Assembly (NCBI GenBank): GCA_934772045.1
Contig: CAKVMH010000001.1
Coordinates: 124,001-188,000, forward strand
From: an uncultured Clostridia bacterium
Lineage (GTDB): Bacteria; Bacillota; Clostridia; Christensenellales; UBA1242
Reading direction: 5' to 3'
Length of the DNA stretch: 64,000 nucleotides
Shown: in pieces, positions 27,283 to 35,277 of the stretch
How the letters are laid out: every line of letters starts with the position of its first letter
Position numbering within the stretch: position 1 is the stretch's first letter
Program-made: the position numbers and the translations under genes
Notes under the pieces: model-generated
Database searches by the model: none
Seen by the model: only the letters and a program-made list of their open reading frames with translations
Told to the model about the DNA's origin: nothing

Positions 27283-29001
27283 TTATTTTGATTGAGAGTC
27301 GTAAATTTCTTTGTATATTTCGCATGTCTTCATAAGTTCATTGTGTTTGCCCATGCCAACCACATCGCCGTTGTCCAGCACTATGATCAAGTCGCACGAC
27401 TTTATTGAGGTTGCACGTTGTGAAATAATCACTGTTGTGGTGTCCAACTTCTTAATTGCTTTGCGTAAATTTGCATCTGTCAAAAAGTCCAACGCACTGC
27501 TACTGTCGTCCAAAATCAGCAACTCTGGTTTGCCAACCAAAGCGCGTGCAATTGTTAAGCGTTGCATTTGCCCACCGCTGACATTTTTGCCACCTGCCAT
27601 AATTTGATAATCAAGCCCGTTGCTCCATTCACTAACAAATTGCCATGCTTGTGCTGTTTTAAGTGCTTCAATTATTTCTTCATCAGTTGCTTTATTGTCC
27701 CTAATGCGCATGTTATCACGCAAGCTTCCGCTAAACAATGTGCTTCGCTGTTGTACGATGCTGATGTCTTTCCTAAGTTGTGCCAAGGTAAAATCTTTTA
27801 CATCTTTCCCTTTGAATAAAACACGCCCATTTGTTGGGTCATAAAACCTTGTCATCAAACTTGCGATTGTTGTTTTACCACTGCCTGTGCCACCAATTAT
27901 GCCGATTGTTTGATGCGGATAAATTTTAAAAGATAAATCTTTTATAAACGACTGCGTTTTGTTGTCCAGCATATAGTTGAACGACACATTTTCAAATTCC
28001 ATCAACGCGTCATATTCAAGTTTCTTATACGCTTTTGCATTTGGTTCATCTTTAATAACTGGAACAGTTTTTAAAACTTCTTCAATTCTGTGCCAACTTG
28101 CAACCGTCCTTACAAACAAAATTATGCCCTGCGAAATGACAAGCATTGAAATTGTGATAGTTGAAACATAGTCAATAAGCGCAATAACATTACCTTGTGT
28201 CAATGTACCGATGTTAATTTGATAACCACCTATAAGCAAAATTGCAATCGTTGTTGCGTCAACCACCAAAAAGATAATCGGGCTTAAAAGGGCTGCAATT
28301 TTGGAAATTTTTAAACTTGTTTTTGTGTAATCTTCACTAACATCACCAAAACGCTTAATTTCGTCATCTTGCTTGTTGAATGCGCGGATAACTCGCGTAC
28401 CTTCCAAATTTTCTTTCGTAACTTGGCTTATCTTGTCCAGTTTTTTGCGCATTAATCCAAAATATGGTTTTGTAACCTTCATAAACCCCAAAAGGATTAA
28501 CACAACAATAGGAATCAACACCAAGAACAACATTGACATCTTTTTGTCGATAGTCAAACTCAACACAAACGCACCGATTAAAAGCGCTGGCACACGAATG
28601 ATTAAGCGCATAGACAAACTTACCGCGTCTTCCACCTGGTCGACATCATCCGTCATGCGGTTAATTAAACTTGCCGTGCCAAACTTGTCCAACTCGTGGT
28701 GCGAGAATGTCGCCACATGTGAAAACACACCAGCCCTTAATTCCTTTGCTACACCTGAACTTGTTAAACTTACCAATTTATGGCTAATTGCACTCAAACC
28801 AAATGCCACCACATTAATTGCAAGCAAAATCAAGCCCATTTTAAAAATATAATTCATGTCGCCAGCAACAATGCCCACGTCAACAATTTTTGCAACTAAA
28901 AGCGGATTAAGCAGTTCAAAAATCGCTTCGATTAACCTTAATATTGCACCGAAGATTGCTTTCCACTTGTATTTTTTAAGGTAACTTAAAAAAAGTTTCA
29001 T
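27283..29001 (-). CDS. ABC exporter half-transporter (degenerate NBD)
   Basis: 572 residues from the ATG at 29001; a TTG six codons upstream is possible. Membrane domain about 10-315, then Walker A GGTGSGKTT, canonical signature VSGGQMQRLTIARAL and Walker B LLILDDSSSALD. The residue after the Walker B aspartate is Asp, not the catalytic Glu, and the H-loop reads IISQRA with Gln in place of His. These changes mark the non-hydrolysing site seen in heterodimeric exporters such as TM287/288 and BmrCD. Together with the downstream gene it should make one asymmetric exporter. Confidence 0.9.
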   Translation of the reverse strand: MKLFLSYLKKYKWKAIFGAILRLIEAIFELLNPLLVAKIVDVGIVAGDMNYIFKMGLILLAINVVAFGLSAISHKLVSLTSSGVAKELRAGVFSHVATFSHHELDKFGTASLINRMTDDVDQVEDAVSLSMRLIIRVPALLIGAFVLSLTIDKKMSMLFLVLIPIVVLILLGFMKVTKPYFGLMRKKLDKISQVTKENLEGTRVIRAFNKQDDEIKRFGDVSEDYTKTSLKISKIAALLSPIIFLVVDATTIAILLIGGYQINIGTLTQGNVIALIDYVSTITISMLVISQGIILFVRTVASWHRIEEVLKTVPVIKDEPNAKAYKKLEYDALMEFENVSFNYMLDNKTQSFIKDLSFKIYPHQTIGIIGGTGSGKTTIASLMTRFYDPTNGRVLFKGKDVKDFTLAQLRKDISIVQQRSTLFSGSLRDNMRIRDNKATDEEIIEALKTAQAWQFVSEWSNGLDYQIMAGGKNVSGGQMQRLTIARALVGKPELLILDDSSSALDFLTDANLRKAIKKLDTTTVIISQRATSIKSCDLIIVLDNGDVVGMGKHNELMKTCEIYKEIYDSQSK

Positions 29002-29111
29002 TGTAAAAATTATAAACAACTTTAACTAAAAACACAACCAAAATTAAAAACTAACCTAATTTTCTTTCAGTTGGCTAAACCGTAACTTAGCCTTGATCAT
29101 GCTTTTAAAGC

Positions 29112-29139
29112 AAAAGAAAAACACCTAAAAAGGTGTTTT
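29112..29139 (-). terminator. Terminator
   Basis: Stem AAAACACCT / AGGTGTTTT (29118-29126, 29131-29139) with an A4 loop; on the minus strand followed by TTTCTTTTG. Most likely the end of the peptidase transcript that starts at 30989. Confidence 0.75.
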
Positions 29140-29254
29140 CTATTCACTTAACGCATGCACAAAATTTGTTTTGCAACAATCAATTTAAGTTAGCAAGGTT
29201 TCGTTTAAAGCATGCTGTTGTCGCCAATAATTTACCTTACTATATGGCATCTAC

Positions 29255-29413
29255 ATGTAACCCTGAGTTTAAGCAATCATACTATGTTATATGTCACCCT
29301 GAGTGTACACGAAGGGTCTTGTGCGTAGCACTTTTGAAGATTAAGTTCTCAAAAGCAAGGTAAGCAAGCCTTGCAAGATTCTTCGCTCCGCTATTGCTTG
29401 CTCAGAATGACAT
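29255..29413. repeat. Palindromic interspersed repeat, family 2
   Basis: Outer ends ATGTCACCCTGAG (29291-29303) and CTCAGAATGACAT (29401-29413) are near-complementary; an extra half-unit ATGTAACCCTGAG stands at 29255. Inside are CGAAGGGTCTTG and GCAAGATTCTTCGC, also complementary in part. It fills most of the gap 29020-29435, which has no gene. Confidence 0.7.
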
Positions 29414-29435
29414 ATTCTAAATTGAACTTAAAATT

Positions 29436-30989
29436 TTAATTAATCACAACCTTATTAGATATCCAACTTTCAAAGAATGGGTGCATGTCAGAATTGTTTG
29501 CAGACGAAAATGCTGAAATTAAATCTTCCACATTTGCATTTTGATATTTGTTGTTTTCAAAATAAATTTGAAGTGCATTGATAAACTTTTTCTCGCCTAT
29601 CAATTTGTACAAACTTTCATACATCAAACAACCTTTTACATATGTGCAGTAGGTATACTCTGGTTCGGTTGCATACTCGTTAACTGCGCGCATGCTGGTG
29701 TCCACACTGCCAAGCACATCTTTATACACCGACACAAAAAGTGAAAAGTTTTTATGGTTAACTTCAATCATTTTGTCGTGGGTTAGATTGTAGCCTTCGT
29801 TATAGTCGTAAAACAAGATTGTACAATAATCTGTAAGTGCTTCGTCAAGCCATGGCAAGGTGTACTCGTCATTTCCAACCATGCCGTACCACCATTGATG
29901 TGCGGTTTCATGCACTATTACATTTAGATAATCGTCCACGCCTTCAATTTCGTCACTTATCATAACAAGGTTAGGATATTCCATGCCACCGTACAAAAAG
30001 TCGCACTTCACAATTGAAAATGTTGCGTATGGATAAGCCCCAAATTTGTTTGAAAAGGTGTTAATTGCGTCCACACCTGCCTTAATCGACAAATCTGCAT
30101 TAGCGTCGTTATAGTAAAAATAATTTACTTCCACTTTACCCGCCTTTGCAGTTTTAACTTCAAATTTATCGCTTACAACCATGGCGAAATCGCGCACAGC
30201 TTGTGCCTTGAATTGTGTTTTGGTTTTGCCTTGCTTTTGGATCAATTCAGTTTGCCTGCCAGTGCCAGCCACAACAAGGTTGCTGTTTAAAGTTAAACTT
30301 ACATTGTAATTTGCCATGTCGCTATAAAACGGGTCGCCATTTGCATTGTAAGGATTTGTTGAAAAGCCTAAATCATAAACACATGCAATCGGGTAAAAGT
30401 TTGCCAAATTGAGTGTGTCTGCACCATAACCGAAACGATGCTCACAGTTAGGCATTTCAACTTGAAATTCAATTGTAATGTTTACGCGTTCGCTAGGCAT
30501 TAAACTGTTTGTTAAATTGACATTTAAAATTCCGTCATGCTCGCCTTCGTAAACAACGCCCACATCTTTGTCGCCAACTTGCAAGCGTTTGATGTTGAAC
30601 TCGCAATAACTCATGCCATTTTTATAGCAATTGTTAACTTTTGTTTGGCTTACAACGCAATCGGTCGCGCCGAGTGAAAAGTATTTAGGATACAAATGGA
30701 ACTTGACCTGTTTTAAAATTGCATCACTACTATTAATATAATCTACCTTTTCAACCGCAGTGAACGACTTTTTTTCGTAATCTAAATCTATATCCATTTC
30801 ATAGTTTGTTAAATTTGCACTTATTTTGTTTAAATCGTCGCGTTTTTTACATGCGGTGAAATTAAAAGAAAAAAGTGTTAAACAAATTACCAAAAAAATT
30901 TTGACAAAACTTTTCGTGTGCTTAAACTTTTCAGCCGAATGAGATTTTATTGTAGTTTTTAAATTTAAGTTATCATTATATATATTCAT
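29436..30989 (-). CDS. M1-family zinc metallopeptidase, lipoprotein
   Basis: 517 residues. A signal peptide (about 27-46) ends FNFTAC, so Cys47 should carry lipid. The catalytic part is clear: GMEYP (335-339, the GAMEN-like exopeptidase loop), HETAHQWW (His360, Glu361, His364) and Glu383 in WLDEALTDY, the gluzincin zinc site of M1 aminopeptidases. The N-terminal half is the beta-sandwich domain of the family; the usual long C-terminal ARM domain is absent, so it is short. It probably trims peptides at the outer face of the membrane. The ATG lies inside a 16-base perfect palindrome (30987-31002) and no Shine-Dalgarno is visible. Confidence 0.88.
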   Translation of the reverse strand: MNIYNDNLNLKTTIKSHSAEKFKHTKSFVKIFLVICLTLFSFNFTACKKRDDLNKISANLTNYEMDIDLDYEKKSFTAVEKVDYINSSDAILKQVKFHLYPKYFSLGATDCVVSQTKVNNCYKNGMSYCEFNIKRLQVGDKDVGVVYEGEHDGILNVNLTNSLMPSERVNITIEFQVEMPNCEHRFGYGADTLNLANFYPIACVYDLGFSTNPYNANGDPFYSDMANYNVSLTLNSNLVVAGTGRQTELIQKQGKTKTQFKAQAVRDFAMVVSDKFEVKTAKAGKVEVNYFYYNDANADLSIKAGVDAINTFSNKFGAYPYATFSIVKCDFLYGGMEYPNLVMISDEIEGVDDYLNVIVHETAHQWWYGMVGNDEYTLPWLDEALTDYCTILFYDYNEGYNLTHDKMIEVNHKNFSLFVSVYKDVLGSVDTSMRAVNEYATEPEYTYCTYVKGCLMYESLYKLIGEKKFINALQIYFENNKYQNANVEDLISAFSSANNSDMHPFFESWISNKVVIN

Positions 30990-31084
30990 ATTTTAAAATA
31001 TGAGTTTGTCCAACAAACTAGAACACAAGGAAAATTTAAATTAACATCAACTTACCAAATTTAAAGAAAACCACACTTTTTAAT

Positions 31085-31170
31085 GTATCCACAGGTTAAG
31101 CACAGGAAAAGTGTAGTTATCCACAATAAAAGCCCAAAATTGTGGATAACTGGGCTATAAATGTGGATAA
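31085..31170. promoter_or_regulatory. DnaA-box cluster upstream of the helicase-loading operon
   Basis: Three perfect boxes TTATCCACA: 31117-31125 (+), 31141-31149 (-) and 31162-31170 (-), plus GTATCCACA at 31085-31093 with one mismatch. They lie 41-126 bases before the DnaD-like gene and directly before its promoter. DnaA control of this operon, or a DnaA-titrating site, is likely. Confidence 0.8.
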
Positions 31171-31176
31171 CTCCTT

Positions 31177-31204
31177 TTGAAAAGGCAAAATAATGTGTTA
31201 AAAT
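31177..31204 (+). promoter_or_regulatory. Promoter of the dnaD-like operon
   Basis: TTGAAA (31177-31182), 16-base spacer, TAAAAT (31199-31204). The start codon is only six bases beyond, so the mRNA would be leaderless or almost so. Confidence 0.5.
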
Positions 31205-31210
31205 AGCAGT

Positions 31211-32647
31211 ATGAGTTTTTGTAAATTTAGCCCTGGTTATGTTGCAAGCAACAAAACATTGGTAGACAACACTTTTATTAACGAGTATTTACCCAAAGCA
31301 CCCGACCTTTGCGTGAAAGCCTATTTGCTTGGTTTAAGCAAATGTTCGAACGCGGAAGATATGGACAACTCGCTTGAATTTTTTGCGCGCACTTTAAAAG
31401 TGTGTGAAGAAGATATTGTGTCGCTTTTTAAATACTGGGAAGAAGTTGGCATTGTCAAAGTGCTTTCAACTGACCCTGTCGAAGTTAGGTTTTTGTCCAT
31501 TGTGTCAAACGCTGGCAGTGTTAAAAAATATAAGGTTGACAAATACGCAGATTTTAATATTCAGTTGCAGGAGTGTTTTAGCGAGCGCATGTTGACCCCA
31601 AATGAAATGACTGAATTTTACGACCTTATCGAACGCAAACACATTGAGCAACCTGCCCTGCTTGACATTGTTAAATACTGCATTGAAAGCAAAGGTTTCA
31701 GTTTGGGGCCAAATTATTGTTTGACAGTTGCGAAGGACTGGATACGCCAAGGCATTTTAAACAGCGCACAAGTTAAGCAAAAAATTGAAGAACTTGGCAT
31801 TGTTGACGACCAAATGGGCTTAATTTTGACAGCGATGGGGAGCAAACGCAAAATCCAAATTGAAGATAAAGAAATGCTTAATAAATGGTTAAAATCTTTT
31901 GGTTTTGAACTTAACACAATCATTTACGTTGTTAAAATGTTGAAAGCAAAAAAGCGTAGGCTTGATGTGAACGTGTTGGACGAATATTTAACAAAATATT
32001 TTGAAATGCGTTTGACCAGCATTCCTGAAATTGAAAATTATGAAAATGAAAAGGAAAATTTATTCCTTTTGGCAACGGCTATAAATAAAGAACTTGGCAT
32101 ATATTACGAAGATGTAACCAAGGAAATTGACTTTTATGTTGTAAGTTGGCTGAACATGGGCTTTGAAAAGGAAATGCTTAAAACAGTTGCGGACAATTGC
32201 TTTAAATCTTCAATCCGAACTTTGGACGGATACAACAACATTTTGCTTAAACTTTTTAAACTTGGCATTGTAAATTTGACATCTTACCAACAATATTTAA
32301 ACGACAATTTGGCAACCGACATCAAAATTAAGGAAGTTTTAACCCACTTAAATTTGGCACGCAATGTAAACAATGCTGACCGCAGTTTTTATTCGGTTTG
32401 GACAAACGATTGGGGGTTTACGCATCAAGTTGTGCTATATGGTGCAGATTTAAGCGCAGGCAAAACAAATGCCTTGCAATACCTTAACAAAATTTTGTCG
32501 AACTGGAATGGCGCAAATTTAAAAACGCTTGAACAAGTTAAACAAACAAAGTTGGACGACAGTGACAAGCCTGAATTTATACATAATAATTACACAAAAG
32601 AACAAATTGCAAGTTTCATAACCAACCTTGACGAAGTGGAGGTGTAA
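31211..32647 (+). CDS. DnaD-domain replication protein
   Basis: 478 residues. Residues 1-110 are a winged-helix region like DnaD/DnaB N-termini (LFKYWEEVGIVKV). Two later stretches, ALLDIVKYCIESKGF...DWIRQGILNSAQVKQKI (about 150-195) and LATAINKEL...VVSWLNMGFEKEMLKTVADNC (about 283-335), have the YW.xxG-type pattern of DnaB_2/DnaD domains, in which helices end in WxxxGxxxxxxI. Such proteins bind DNA and bring the helicase loader to the origin. The gene is directly followed by, and translationally close to, a DnaC/DnaI-like loader (2 bases apart), the usual partnership in Firmicutes. No Shine-Dalgarno is visible before ATG. Confidence 0.82.
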   Translation: MSFCKFSPGYVASNKTLVDNTFINEYLPKAPDLCVKAYLLGLSKCSNAEDMDNSLEFFARTLKVCEEDIVSLFKYWEEVGIVKVLSTDPVEVRFLSIVSNAGSVKKYKVDKYADFNIQLQECFSERMLTPNEMTEFYDLIERKHIEQPALLDIVKYCIESKGFSLGPNYCLTVAKDWIRQGILNSAQVKQKIEELGIVDDQMGLILTAMGSKRKIQIEDKEMLNKWLKSFGFELNTIIYVVKMLKAKKRRLDVNVLDEYLTKYFEMRLTSIPEIENYENEKENLFLLATAINKELGIYYEDVTKEIDFYVVSWLNMGFEKEMLKTVADNCFKSSIRTLDGYNNILLKLFKLGIVNLTSYQQYLNDNLATDIKIKEVLTHLNLARNVNNADRSFYSVWTNDWGFTHQVVLYGADLSAGKTNALQYLNKILSNWNGANLKTLEQVKQTKLDDSDKPEFIHNNYTKEQIASFITNLDEVEV

Positions 32648-32648
32648 T

Positions 32649-33557
32649 ATGAACAAAAACAAAATTATTGACGAAGTTAAACAACAATTCATGTTAAAAC
32701 GCATACGCGCACAAGAAAAAGCGGACGATTTTGTGCTTGCTCTGCGCCAAAATGAAGAATTTGACAGGCTTTATTCAGCCTACAACAAAACCCAACTTGA
32801 ATACTTAAAAAGCAAATATGAAGAAGAAAATTTGACCCTTAAATTCGATTTGCAAGAACTTAAAGGTAAAATTGACAGTTATCTAAAAGCACACAATATA
32901 GACAAAGCAAACCTTACGCCAAAATACGACTGCCCTATCTGTAACGACACTGGCGTTGTTGGTGGCAGAATTTGCAACTGCTTAAAAAATGCGTTGGCTG
33001 AAAAATTGTCGGCTAAAATAAGCAGTCAAAATCAATTTAAGTCGTTTGCTGATTGCGATTTGAATATAATGAGCGAAGACGACCAAAAAACTTGCAACCT
33101 TTTAAAAACATGGTGCAAAAAATACCCACAAGTCAGCAAAATTAACATTTGTTTGGTTGGCGGTGCAGGCACGGGCAAAACATTTTTGCTTGAATGTGTG
33201 GCAAATGAAATGATTAAAACTGGGCAAGCAGTCTGCTTTAAAACTGCTTTTGAATTAAACGAGTTGGCTCGCCTTTACCACATAGGAAAATCCTACGATT
33301 TTGCCGATTGCTTAAATGCAGACATTTTGTTGATTGACGACCTTGGTACTGAACCGATTTTGAAGAATGTGACAAAGGAATATTTATATAACCTTATCAA
33401 CACACGACAAGTTAACAATCTGCCAACATTCATTTCCACAAACCTTGACCAAGGCAAACTGCTTGACCGTTACGACGAACGCATTTACAGCAGGCTCGCA
33501 AACAAAAATTTGAGTTTAAACATACAATTAACAGGCAGTGATAAACGCATAAAATAA
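32649..33557 (+). CDS. DnaC/DnaI-like helicase loader
   Basis: 302 residues from the ATG at 32649, chosen for GGAGGTG eight bases upstream inside the end of the preceding gene. After a helical N-terminus (1-80) comes a zinc-finger CPICNDTG...CNC (about 92-108), as in DnaI/DnaC-like loaders, then an AAA+ core with Walker A GGAGTGKTF (about 171-179), Walker B ILLIDDLGTE (about 231-240) and the arginine-finger segment RYDERIYSRLAN. It should load the replicative helicase onto DNA under control of the DnaD-like partner. Cytoplasmic. Confidence 0.88.
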   Translation: MNKNKIIDEVKQQFMLKRIRAQEKADDFVLALRQNEEFDRLYSAYNKTQLEYLKSKYEEENLTLKFDLQELKGKIDSYLKAHNIDKANLTPKYDCPICNDTGVVGGRICNCLKNALAEKLSAKISSQNQFKSFADCDLNIMSEDDQKTCNLLKTWCKKYPQVSKINICLVGGAGTGKTFLLECVANEMIKTGQAVCFKTAFELNELARLYHIGKSYDFADCLNADILLIDDLGTEPILKNVTKEYLYNLINTRQVNNLPTFISTNLDQGKLLDRYDERIYSRLANKNLSLNIQLTGSDKRIK

Positions 33558-33650
33558 CGCCAGTAAATGAAGGTTAAGGCGTTTTGTTGTATATTAAAAA
33601 TTTTAAATTGCCGAAAATCGCAAAAACGAATTTCATTTTTTGTCAATACA

Positions 33651-33686
33651 AAAAAGTCCACTAGGTTGCTAGTGAACTTTTTTTAA
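33651..33686. terminator. Bidirectional terminator
   Basis: Arms AAAAAGTCCACTAG and CTAGTGAACTTTTT (one mismatch) around GTTG, between the convergent loader gene and tilS. Confidence 0.88.
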
Positions 33687-33774
33687 CGCGCTTTAAATAA
33701 AACTTAAAATGCTTTACTTTAAGCATGGGTTTTTTAATAAACTTTTTGCCAAATTAAAACCAAAAGAAATAATT

Positions 33775-35121
33775 TTAAACTAAATCTTTTTCATAGTTAA
33801 TTTTGTAAAGTTGTTTTGTTTCGTCGGTAACTTTAAGGCTATCGGCAATTTCAATGTCTGCCACTGCCAAAATTTGGTTGCCAACTGCCAAAACTGGAAT
33901 GTCATCGCGCATACGTTGTGGTATCTTTTTATCAATAAAATATTCCTTCAACTTTTTGCTTCCGTCAAGCCCTAATGGAGCGAACATATCGCCTTCACGC
34001 CTGAAACGCCAAATTGCACCTTCTGGCAATTTGTCCGCATCAATAACGTGTTGGTGCAACTTAATTTCGTTTTTAACTTTGCTTGCGGTTGTCCTAATTG
34101 TGCCATAACCATCAATTTTAAGTTTGCCACTGCGGAAAGGATATTCACCTGTTGTGATTTCGCGTTTCTTGATGTTGCCCATTGCAATGTAGTCGTATTC
34201 CTTGCTGACTTTAAGTTTAAATGGAAGGTTGATAATTGAACCATTGTTTGCTTCCAAAGCAAATTCGCGTATCATTTTAATGTGCTTACTTTCAATGTCT
34301 TGTTTTGCAAACCTTGACAATTCTTTAAGCAAAATGCGGTTAACAATTGCTGGGTCTAAATAGAACAAAGAAAGTGGAATTTTAACAATATCTTTGCCTT
34401 CAATGATTGAACTGAAATCAATTTGGCTGTTGATGTATTTGTCGTCTTGTGCGCAGATACGGCTGAAATTTACGATGTTTTTATCCACACCTTTAAAGCG
34501 TTTGCGCAAAGCCGGCATAACAATGTTGCGGATATAATTACGGCTGAACTCTGTGTCGTTGTTGGTTTCATCTTCAACATATTCAATGCTGTGCTCGTCA
34601 AGGTAAGCCATTATTTCTTCACGCGGGGTTTCAAGCAATGGGCGAATATACACACCGTCACGCACTGGCTCCATGCCACGCGCACCTGTTAACCCTGCGC
34701 CACGAATGATGTTAAGCAAAACTGTTTCGGCTTGGTCGTTCATATGATGTGCAAGTGCAATTTTGTCAACTAAGCCACGGCTGATAACTGTTTCAAACAC
34801 GCCATATCGAACTTTACGTGCTGCTTGCTCTAAGGTCAAGTTTTCGTCCTTCATAACCTTCAAAGCTTCAACTTTAAACTTGTATGCCCTTATGCCATGC
34901 TCTTTGCAAAATTTCATAACAAATTCTGTGTCGAAAGCACTGCTTGGCCTGATGCTGTGGTCAACATTCACTGCAACCACTTCGCAATCTAATTCCGCCT
35001 TAATTGAGTTAAGGTAGTGTAACAAGCACATGCTGTCGCGCCCACCAGAACATGCAACCCCAATAATTTCACCAGATTTAATTAAATTATTTTTTTTAAT
35101 AAATTCAAGTACATTATCCAT
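33775..35121 (-). CDS. tilS: tRNA(Ile)-lysidine synthetase TilS
   Basis: 448 residues from the ATG at 35121 (SD AAAGGAATG); the longer frame to 35184 would begin inside the promoter. The PP-loop SGGRDSM (about 25-31), VDHSIRP (about 53-59) and LAHHMNDQAETVLLNIIRGAG (split here as AHHMNDQAETV and IIRGAGLTG) identify TilS. It converts C34 of the CAU anticodon to lysidine so that the tRNA reads AUA as isoleucine. The C-terminal part contains WRFRREGDMFAPLG, the TilS substrate-binding domain. It lies directly after spoIIE in the same direction, an order kept in Bacillus and Clostridium. Confidence 0.95.
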   Translation of the reverse strand: MDNVLEFIKKNNLIKSGEIIGVACSGGRDSMCLLHYLNSIKAELDCEVVAVNVDHSIRPSSAFDTEFVMKFCKEHGIRAYKFKVEALKVMKDENLTLEQAARKVRYGVFETVISRGLVDKIALAHHMNDQAETVLLNIIRGAGLTGARGMEPVRDGVYIRPLLETPREEIMAYLDEHSIEYVEDETNNDTEFSRNYIRNIVMPALRKRFKGVDKNIVNFSRICAQDDKYINSQIDFSSIIEGKDIVKIPLSLFYLDPAIVNRILLKELSRFAKQDIESKHIKMIREFALEANNGSIINLPFKLKVSKEYDYIAMGNIKKREITTGEYPFRSGKLKIDGYGTIRTTASKVKNEIKLHQHVIDADKLPEGAIWRFRREGDMFAPLGLDGSKKLKEYFIDKKIPQRMRDDIPVLAVGNQILAVADIEIADSLKVTDETKQLYKINYEKDLV

Positions 35122-35172
35122 AAAAACATTCCTTTTCAAGAAAAATTTTAATTTTTTTATAAAAACAATGTA

Positions 35173-35201
35173 ATTATACACCAAAAATGCGCTTTTGGCA
35201 A
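35173..35201 (-). promoter_or_regulatory. tilS promoter
   Basis: Minus strand: TTGCCA (35196-35201), 17-base spacer, TATAAT (35173-35178). It confirms that tilS does not start before 35166. Confidence 0.65.
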
Positions 35202-35277
35202 TACTATTTTTTAAAATTTTAATTAAAACTTAAAGGATTATTTATGTTTACTAAATTAGGTTAGTAAAAAGGATAAT

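Noticed and set aside
28373..28852. 159-residue frame opposite the ABC exporter
   Set aside because: Antisense shadow of the transmembrane domain; composition follows the opposite strand.
31085..31170. Chromosomal origin
   Set aside because: DnaA boxes are present, but no dnaA, dnaN or typical AT-rich unwinding element with DnaA-trio lies beside them; transcriptional control is the simpler reading.
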